Below are positions 58,092 to 64,000 of a stretch of 64,000 nucleotides of DNA, piece after piece. The notes under the pieces are model-generated. The model did not search any database, was not told the origin of the DNA, and was given only the letters and a program-made list of their open reading frames with translations. The first letter of the stretch is position 1, and the number at the start of each line of letters is the position of its first letter. The stretch is from contig NZ_NESU01000005.1 of assembly GCF_002287135.1 (NCBI RefSeq), forward strand, positions 1 through 64,000, read 5' to 3'. The position numbers and the translations under genes were made by a program. This DNA is from Helicobacter sp. TUL (GTDB taxonomy: Bacteria; Campylobacterota; Campylobacteria; Campylobacterales; Helicobacteraceae).

Positions 58092-58541
58092 ATGATACAA
58101 AATCCACAACAATCGAATACACAAACCTTGAAGCATTGTGAAGCCACAAACTCTCATACAATAAGCACAAAGGATCTACGCATATTTCTTGCAATATGGG
58201 CAGGAATCTTTATACTCCTAGCCATATTTCCGCTTTTTAGAGATCCTCAAACAACCCCTAGATTATGGGCAATTATTGCTTGTATTGTAAGTATTGTGCT
58301 TATGTGCATACCGCGTGTTATTGTGCCCTTTTATAGACTTTGGATTCTTTTAGGCGAAGCGATAGGGTTTGTGATTTCACGAACCATTTTAGCAATTTTA
58401 TTTTTTGGGATTTTTACCCCCATAGCATTATTTTTTAGACTCATTAAGCGTGATGTTTTACACCAAAAGCCAAACAAGGCAATACAGAGTTATTTTATAC
58501 AACGCACACAACAACCACAAAGTATGAAAAATCAATTTTAG
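58092..58541 (+). CDS. SxtJ-like small membrane protein
   Basis: 149 residues with a polar N-terminus and about four hydrophobic helices (A-I-W-A-G-I-F-I-L-L and following; P-R-V-I-V-P-F-Y-R-L-W-I-L-L-G-E-A-I-G). The pattern matches SxtJ-family membrane proteins that often accompany carbohydrate or natural-product clusters. It is directly followed by the 49-residue DUF5989-like gene. The function is not known. Confidence 0.6.
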   Translation: MIQNPQQSNTQTLKHCEATNSHTISTKDLRIFLAIWAGIFILLAIFPLFRDPQTTPRLWAIIACIVSIVLMCIPRVIVPFYRLWILLGEAIGFVISRTILAILFFGIFTPIALFFRLIKRDVLHQKPNKAIQSYFIQRTQQPQSMKNQF

Positions 58542-58551
58542 GAGTGATATA

Positions 58552-58701
58552 ATGAATATTATTAAAGAACTTTGGCAATTTTTAAAAACAAGAAAGAAAT
58601 TTTGGCTTTTTCCTGTGATTTTAGTGATGGTATTTCTAGGGGTGCTTATAGTGCTATCACAAGGAAGTGCGATAGCACCATTTATCTATACGATTTTTTA
58701 A
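58552..58701 (+). CDS. DUF5989-like 49-residue membrane peptide
   Basis: Short gene read directly from the sequence: M-N-I-I-K-E-L-W-Q-F-L-K-T-R-K-K, a hydrophobic helix and G-S-A-I-A-P-F-I-Y-T-I-F, the pattern of DUF5989 proteins that are found next to SxtJ. The 3' end overlaps dctM on the other strand by 4 bases. GGAG precedes the ATG. Confidence 0.7.
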   Translation: MNIIKELWQFLKTRKKFWLFPVILVMVFLGVLIVLSQGSAIAPFIYTIF

Positions 58702-59996
58702 TCCACTAGACACAAGGAAATTTGTGGGACATAGGCGACAAGCGCAAGTCCAAAGACCATAACCCCAAGCCAAGGCAGGATAGAAACAACAACATTCTTA
58801 AGGTCCATGCCTGTAAGCGAACTTGCAACAAAGAGATTAAGCCCCACAGGTGGGGTTATCATACCTATTTCCATATTAATCACCATAATGATTCCAAAAT
58901 GCACAGGATCAATCCCCAAAGACACAGCAATAGGTAACAAAAGCGGAGTCATAATCATCACAACCGAACTAGGCTCCATAAACTGCCCCATAATAAAAAG
59001 CAAGATATTAACCACGATAAGAAACACCCACCAACTCATATTTTGAGAGATAAGATATTCGGCGATATGATGTGGTATGCGCTCACTTGTGAGAAAATGC
59101 GCAAATACAACTGCTGATCCAATGATAGCAAAAATCATAGCAGTAGTAATCGCCGCATCTAAGCACACGCTATATAAATCTTTTAGCTTCAAATCCCTAT
59201 ACACAAAGACAGAAATAATAAACGCATACACCGCTGCTATTGCGGCAGCTTCTGTGGCTGTAAAGATTCCTCCATAAATCCCACCAATCACAACAACAAT
59301 AATAAGCAATGCCCAAAAAGCTCTCATAAAGTGCTTTATGCGCACACTTAGGGGCTCGGGTTTTGTGGCTTTGTGTCCTAAGCGTTTTGCTCCTATGTAA
59401 GTCCAAATCATCATCATAACGCCAATCAAAATACCAGGCACAATCCCAGCCTTAAATAAAGCTTCGATAGACACAACAATTTCTTTGCCATCAAGTCCGC
59501 TAAGTCCGCTTGCCGTTACTCCATAGACAATCATCACCACAGAAGGTGGGATCAAAATCCCCAAACTCCCTGCACTTGTGATAGCTCCCACGGCATAAGA
59601 TTTGGGGTATCCTGCTTGTTGGATTGCCAAAAACATCACCGAACCAATCGCTACCACCGTGGCAGGTGAGCTACCACTCACAGCAGCAAAAATAATACAA
59701 GCCAAAATAGCACTCATTGGCAGACCACCGGGCAAATGTCCCACCATTGATTTAGCAAAATCTATAATCCTTTGAGCCGCACTGCCCTTACTCAAAAGCG
59801 AACCTGCCAAGATAAACATCGGAATCGCCATAAGCGTAGGCTTAAATGCCGAAATAAAAATTTCTGGAATCCCTGTAATATCGTGCGAGGTGAATGCTAT
59901 CATCGCTACCATAGCACTTATCCCTAAAGACACGGCGATAGGCACACCAAAAAGGATCAATGCAAAAAGGACGATAAACAAAACTACAATACTCAT
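58698..59996 (-). CDS. dctM: TRAP transporter large permease DctM
   Basis: Sodium-dependent TRAP transporter large membrane subunit. Start at ATG 59996 after AAGGAG; the longer frame to 60014 overlaps dctQ. 432 residues with about twelve hydrophobic segments and G-S-S-P-A-T-V-V-A-I-G and I-P-P-S-V-V-M-I-V-Y-G, typical DctM stretches. It follows dctQ, with dctQ's stop just before its start. Confidence 0.93.
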   Translation of the reverse strand: MSIVVLFIVLFALILFGVPIAVSLGISAMVAMIAFTSHDITGIPEIFISAFKPTLMAIPMFILAGSLLSKGSAAQRIIDFAKSMVGHLPGGLPMSAILACIIFAAVSGSSPATVVAIGSVMFLAIQQAGYPKSYAVGAITSAGSLGILIPPSVVMIVYGVTASGLSGLDGKEIVVSIEALFKAGIVPGILIGVMMMIWTYIGAKRLGHKATKPEPLSVRIKHFMRAFWALLIIVVVIGGIYGGIFTATEAAAIAAVYAFIISVFVYRDLKLKDLYSVCLDAAITTAMIFAIIGSAVVFAHFLTSERIPHHIAEYLISQNMSWWVFLIVVNILLFIMGQFMEPSSVVMIMTPLLLPIAVSLGIDPVHFGIIMVINMEIGMITPPVGLNLFVASSLTGMDLKNVVVSILPWLGVMVFGLALVAYVPQISLCLVD

Positions 59997-59997
59997 A

Positions 59998-60618
59998 TTA
60001 CTCCTTAATCGCACTATCGTGGATAATTTCTTCTTGTGTGATTTTTACTACATCTTTGGCTTCCATCCACGACACCTCATAGATTTTTTCTATCACGCGA
60101 TATGTCGCACCCAAAAATGCCGCGGGCAAACACACAAGAAATATCCACAAAGGCACATTATGCAATGCCTCTGAATAACGCCCAAGCTCATAGTTAAGCT
60201 CACACACAAGATACCCAGCATACGCCATAAACGCCAAAAAACACGCGCTAAGAATATATGAAACAATCACACAAGTCTTTGCCAACGTAGGCGGAAAACG
60301 CTCAACAAGAATCATCACTGATATATGCACCCCCTTACGGAATCCATATGCTGCTCCAAAAAGTGCACTCCAAATAAAGCAATATGTCGAAACTTCCTCG
60401 CCCCATGTTAGCGAATGAATATCAGAGAAAAAAGTGGCTAAAAAACGCGTAAAGACATTAATCGCCACTATCAGCACACCAGCTACTAGCCCAAAAACTG
60501 CAATATTCTTATTGATACCTGCAATAACACTATCCAAAATCCTAAAAACTCTATTGACACTCGGACTTAAATGTGCCCATTTAAAGGGCTTTTGCAATAA
60601 AAGTAAAAACGATTTCAA
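59998..60618 (-). CDS. dctQ: TRAP transporter small permease DctQ
   Basis: 206 residues with four hydrophobic helices and the DctQ pattern W-G-E-E-V-S-T-Y-C-F-I-W (about 88-99). Partner of DctM; fits between dctP and dctM, gaps of 9 bases or less. Confidence 0.9.
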   Translation of the reverse strand: MKSFLLLLQKPFKWAHLSPSVNRVFRILDSVIAGINKNIAVFGLVAGVLIVAINVFTRFLATFFSDIHSLTWGEEVSTYCFIWSALFGAAYGFRKGVHISVMILVERFPPTLAKTCVIVSYILSACFLAFMAYAGYLVCELNYELGRYSEALHNVPLWIFLVCLPAAFLGATYRVIEKIYEVSWMEAKDVVKITQEEIIHDSAIKE

Positions 60619-60627
60619 ACAAAAACC

Positions 60628-61653
60628 TTATTTTGTCTCAAGTGTCTTTTTGATCAAATCTTCCCCGACAAGATCATAAAACTTCGGATAAATAGCCACC
60701 ATCACTTCTTGCCATTGCTTTTTCTGATCATCATCAAGCGTGTAAATCGTGAGTTTATCTGCATTATCTTGTGCGTATTTTTGTAGATTTGCCAAAAGCA
60801 CTGCCTCATCACGCGCACTTTCTTCACGCTCAAATTTTGTAGCTTCATCAAGCGCTTGTTTTACGACAGACTTAAGATCATCTGGCAACTCATTCCAAAA
60901 TTTTTCACTCGCAACCACAAGATACCCCAAATATCCGTGGTTAGTTATAGTAACCGATTTTTGCACCTCATAGAATCTAGAATTATAGAGATTTGAAAGT
61001 GGATTTTCTGCACCATCAACCACACCTGTTTGCAATGCCGAATACACCTCACCAAAATTGATATTTTGTGGATTTGCACCAATAGCTTTCATTTGCTCTT
61101 CAAGCACTTTAGAGCTCATAATGCGGATTTTTTGCCCCTTGGCATCGCTTGGCAAAATAATAGGATTTTTGTTTGTGCTAAATTGCTTAAACCCAGCATC
61201 CCAATAATCTAGTGCAATAAACCCTTTTTGAGCTATTTTGTCTTTGAGAATCTGCCCTACTTCACCATCCATCACATTATGCAAATGCTCATTGTCGCGG
61301 AAAATAAATGGCACATCCCAAAGATTAAATTCTTTCACAATAGGGGTAAATTTCGAAAAGCTTGGTGCTGCCATTTGGATATTGTTACGCTTAAGCTCTT
61401 GAAATACTTTGTCATCATCAACAAGCTGTGCAGAAGGGAATACTTCAACTTTAATCTTGCCATTACTTAGCTCCTCTGCTCTCTTAGCAAACAAATCTGC
61501 TGCTTTACCCTTTGGGCTGCCTGCACTTACCACATGTGCAAACTTAATCGTATATACTTTCTCGCCATTATTAGATTCTGTTTTAGAATCTCCACACGCT
61601 ACAAAAAACCCTACGATACCAACGCTCATCAATAAGGCTAATATCTTTTTCAT
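60628..61653 (-). CDS. dctP: TRAP transporter substrate-binding protein DctP
   Basis: Periplasmic lipoprotein binding a carboxylate. Start at ATG 61653, AAGGAG upstream; a few residues longer is possible. Lipobox F-V-A-C near residue 20. The family motif G-A-E-N-P-L-S-N-L-Y (near 206-215) with the carboxylate-binding Arg region (I-R-I-M-S-S) is visible. 341 residues. The substrate, often C4-dicarboxylate or sialic acid, is not determined. Confidence 0.92.
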   Translation of the reverse strand: MKKILALLMSVGIVGFFVACGDSKTESNNGEKVYTIKFAHVVSAGSPKGKAADLFAKRAEELSNGKIKVEVFPSAQLVDDDKVFQELKRNNIQMAAPSFSKFTPIVKEFNLWDVPFIFRDNEHLHNVMDGEVGQILKDKIAQKGFIALDYWDAGFKQFSTNKNPIILPSDAKGQKIRIMSSKVLEEQMKAIGANPQNINFGEVYSALQTGVVDGAENPLSNLYNSRFYEVQKSVTITNHGYLGYLVVASEKFWNELPDDLKSVVKQALDEATKFEREESARDEAVLLANLQKYAQDNADKLTIYTLDDDQKKQWQEVMVAIYPKFYDLVGEDLIKKTLETK

Positions 61654-61854
61654 ATCTCGCTCCTTCAAACTAGAATATAACTTCTCATTCTAACCAAAAA
61701 AGCTCTATAAAAAACCATAAATGCCTTAAACTTAGCGGTGTGTATTTTCATTTTTACACAAAGTTATACGACACCACCAAGAAGACTCTGCTTAGTAATA
61801 CTAAGAAAACTTATGATAAAATCTTTAAAAAGCACCATATATAAAGGCACTTCT

Positions 61855-63459
61855 ATGACACAACCAAAACTTCCTATTAGTGTTACGATTCTTGTCAAAA
61901 ATGCCCAAGCCACACTAAAAGAATGTTTAGATTCTTTGCAAAGCTTTGATGAGATTATTCTTCTTGATAATGGTAGCAGTGATACTACACTACAAATAGC
62001 GCAAGATTTTCAAGCCTCATATCAGAATCTAAAAATCTACACAAGCGAATTTATCGGATTTGGCGCATTAAAAAATCTTGCCCTAAGCCACACAAGCAAT
62101 GCGTGGATTTTTAGCATAGATTCTGATGAAGTCTTAGAATCTAGCACATTGGCACTTCTTAGGCAGCTTTTTTCCAAAGACAATCTGCCCACACCAAATA
62201 CACTCTTTGCGCTACCACGCAAAAATCTCTATAATGGCAAATGGATAAAGGCTTGTGGGTGGTATCCTGATTTTGTAACACGAATCTTTCACAAAGAATA
62301 TACGCGTTTTAATGATAATGTCGTGCATGAAAGTATCATCGTGCCAAAAGACGCGCGACTTATCAAGCTAGATTCTGGACTTACACATTATGCGTTTAGA
62401 GATATCACGCATTTGCTTGAAAAGCTGCAACGCTACTCTAGCCTGTGGGCAGAGCAACACACACACAAAAGTGCAAGTCCGCTTAAGGCTATCATGCGCG
62501 GAAGTTGGAGTTTTGTAAGAAACTATGTGCTAAAAAAAGGATTTTTGTATGGATATAGAGGCTTTATTATTTCTGTGTGTAACGCGCTTGGCGTGTTTTT
62601 TAAATACATGAAACTTTATGAAAACCAAATAACCCCACCGCGTAGCGTTTCGCTTATTGTTACTACCTATAACCAAAAAGAACGCCTAGCTTTAGTGCTA
62701 GATTCTATAAAGCATCTACACACATTGCCTACTGAAGTGCTTGTCGCAGATGACGGAAGCAAAGAGGATACAAGAGAACTGATACAATCTTATGCGCACA
62801 CCTTTCCTTGTGTGCTTAGGCATATTTGGCAGGAAGATAGGGGCTTTCGTTTAAGTCAAATCCGCAATCGCGCAATCAATGCAGCACAAGGTGAATACAT
62901 CATTATCATCGATGGAGATATGATTGTGCATCCATCGTTTGTGCGCGATCACATAGCCTTTGCCAAACCAAAAGTTTTTTTGCAAGGCTCGCGTGTGATT
63001 TTGGATTCTCATACCTCACAAACAATCCTCCAAAACAAACAACAGAATCAAAACGACGCATACGCATATGCCTTTGGGCATGGAGGATTCAAAGCAAAAT
63101 CTTGCAAAATCCTAGCACAATGTGTGTATCAAAACTCAAAAGTAGATTCTAAATTTTTTGCCAAAAAGGACTTTATCAAGGGTATTCGTGGGTGTAATAT
63201 GAGCTTTTATAAACGCGATTGTGAGGCTATCAACGGATTTAATCAAGATTTTATTGGGTGGGGACGCGAGGATAGCGAGTTTGTGGCACGATTTTTATTT
63301 AATGGCGGAGTTTTGAGGCGTTTAAAATTTGCAGGGATAGCATATCATCTCTATCATGAAGAAAACGCGCGGGATATGCTAGAATCTAATCATCAAATCT
63401 ATCTTGATACAATCCAAACACAAGCAAAATACTGCCAAAATGGCTTAAGGAGCATATAA
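61855..63459 (+). CDS. two-domain glycosyltransferase (GT2 + GT2)
   Basis: 534 residues with start ATG 61855 after AAAGG. Domain 1 (about 5-240) is a GT2 of the lipooligosaccharide-core type: S-V-T-I-L-V-K-N-A and L-D-N-G-S-S-D-T-T, then S-I-D-S-D-E-V. Domain 2 (about 260-520) is another GT2 with S-L-I-V-T-T-Y-N-Q, V-A-D-D-G-S, I-D-G-D-M-I-V and a terminal G-W-G-R-E-D-S-E-F as in chondroitin-polymerase-like enzymes. It adds sugars to a glycan at the inner membrane. Its TAA overlaps the next ATG (TAATG), so the two genes are coupled. Confidence 0.9.
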   Translation: MTQPKLPISVTILVKNAQATLKECLDSLQSFDEIILLDNGSSDTTLQIAQDFQASYQNLKIYTSEFIGFGALKNLALSHTSNAWIFSIDSDEVLESSTLALLRQLFSKDNLPTPNTLFALPRKNLYNGKWIKACGWYPDFVTRIFHKEYTRFNDNVVHESIIVPKDARLIKLDSGLTHYAFRDITHLLEKLQRYSSLWAEQHTHKSASPLKAIMRGSWSFVRNYVLKKGFLYGYRGFIISVCNALGVFFKYMKLYENQITPPRSVSLIVTTYNQKERLALVLDSIKHLHTLPTEVLVADDGSKEDTRELIQSYAHTFPCVLRHIWQEDRGFRLSQIRNRAINAAQGEYIIIIDGDMIVHPSFVRDHIAFAKPKVFLQGSRVILDSHTSQTILQNKQQNQNDAYAYAFGHGGFKAKSCKILAQCVYQNSKVDSKFFAKKDFIKGIRGCNMSFYKRDCEAINGFNQDFIGWGREDSEFVARFLFNGGVLRRLKFAGIAYHLYHEENARDMLESNHQIYLDTIQTQAKYCQNGLRSI

Positions 63460-64000
63460 TGAATCCCTTCTTTTATATCATCGTGCCAATCTATAATGTC
63501 CAAGCATATTTACACCAATGCTTAGATTCTCTTATCAATCAAACATACACACACTTTAAAGCAATTTTAATTAATGATGGTAGCACAGACTTAAGTGGGC
63601 AAATCGCACAAGAGTATTGTGATAAAGATTCACGCTTTGTGCTTATCACACAACAAAATGCAGGATTATCAATGGCAAGAAATGCTGGATTAGCATATAT
63701 CAAAAATGACTTATTATCAATAAGGGGGGGGGATAATAGGTATATAGTTTTTGTAGATTCTGATGATTATATAGAGCTTGATGGATTGCAATGTCTTGCC
63801 ACAATTATTTCTAGTAACCCATCTCTTGATACAATTATTTGCAATAGAGCATATCATGATACAACATTGCGCGATGCAATCTTTTTCCCAACAAGCGATG
63901 AAAATAAAACATTCAATTACGCAGATATCTTGCAGCAATATCCACATATTTGCGTATATTCGGTCTGGCTTTTTGTGTATCAATGTGATTTTTTATTTCA
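63459..64000 (+). CDS. GT2 glycosyltransferase, phase-variable, ON, truncated by window end
   Basis: Open from ATG 63459 to the last base (180 codons seen). Y-I-I-V-P-I-Y-N-V at the start, N-D-G-S-T-D and V-D-S-D-D-Y are the GT2 nucleotide-sugar and DxD motifs. A run of nine G at 63724-63732 lies in frame between S-I-R-G-G and D-N-R-Y, just upstream of the D-S-D-D motif. With nine G the gene reads through. Adding or losing one G would stop it within a few codons. It is translationally coupled to the gene before it. Confidence 0.9.
   Translation, partial: MNPFFYIIVPIYNVQAYLHQCLDSLINQTYTHFKAILINDGSTDLSGQIAQEYCDKDSRFVLITQQNAGLSMARNAGLAYIKNDLLSIRGGDNRYIVFVDSDDYIELDGLQCLATIISSNPSLDTIICNRAYHDTTLRDAIFFPTSDENKTFNYADILQQYPHICVYSVWLFVYQCDFLF
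63724..63732 (+). repeat. G9 homopolymer (phase-variation tract)
   Basis: Nine G in frame inside the glycosyltransferase gene, encoding Gly-Gly, placed just before the catalytic acidic motif. Confidence 0.95.

Noticed and set aside
1-64000. CRISPR arrays
   Set aside because: I see no regularly spaced short repeats with unique spacers, and no cas-like gene.
1-64000. Insertion sequences and prophage
   Set aside because: No transposase, integrase or phage structural gene was recognised. The repeats at 54912 and 57433 are direct gene-derived copies, not IS ends.

Overview
The window looks like the chromosome of a Helicobacter, most probably an enterohepatic species. The base composition is A/T-rich, promoters are essentially a lone TATAAT-type -10 box, and the gene set (Hof/Opr-like outer-membrane protein, Wzk/PglK-like flippase, split ribosomal cluster ending in rpoA-rplQ, PabB-PabC fusion, G-tract phase-variable sugar genes) fits that group. 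The species assignment is inference, because no rRNA gene lies in the window.

Layout. (1) 338-16795, all on the minus strand, is the complete S10-spc-alpha ribosomal supercluster. It reads from rpsJ (16795) down to rplQ (2815) and includes secY, map, infA, rpmJ and rpoA, followed by a lipoprotein gene, nadC and thiL. (2) 17105-24237 holds a FkbM-type methyltransferase switched off by a G10 tract, dapF-coaE, an ATP-grasp ligase, an outer-membrane protein, a PCuAC copper chaperone and thiC under a TPP riboswitch. (3) 24238-32082 is a plus-strand biosynthetic run: carB, xseB, trpD-C-F-B-A, with no trpE/trpG. (4) 32089-35886 has a secreted protein, ridA, three tRNAs (Pro, His, Arg), then a decayed duplicated cassette of small membrane proteins and lipase-like protein fragments, then a second tRNA-Arg. 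(5) 35917-54247 is mostly core: pabBC-pabA, an amino-acid ABC importer, a secreted beta-propeller, a Wzk/PglK-like flippase, murD-mraY, gpmI, dxr-cdsA, ctp, purC-purS-purQ, a membrane SH3-like protein and plsC. (6) tRNA-Ala at 54289 marks the left edge of an accessory stretch (54365-58085). It contains two unrecognised, translationally coupled genes bracketed by perfect 202-bp direct repeats, plus truncated copies of the same genes. (7) 58092-61653 carries a SxtJ/DUF5989-like pair and a convergent TRAP transporter (dctM, dctQ, dctP). (8) 61855-64000 holds a two-domain glycosyltransferase coupled to a second glycosyltransferase whose frame runs through a G9 tract and off the end of the window.

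How it fits together. Most of the window is housekeeping: translation, secretion, peptidoglycan precursors (dapF, murD, mraY), lipid and isoprenoid precursors, and thiamine, NAD, folate, tryptophan and purine synthesis. The variable biology sits in four places. Two are contingency genes with G tracts (one OFF, one ON) likely to alter surface glycans. The other two are cassette arrays beside tRNA genes, with tightly coupled genes, broken paralogues and repeats. The arrays resemble effector/immunity-type or other polymorphic gene clusters, and that reading is inference; they are the best candidates for something undescribed.
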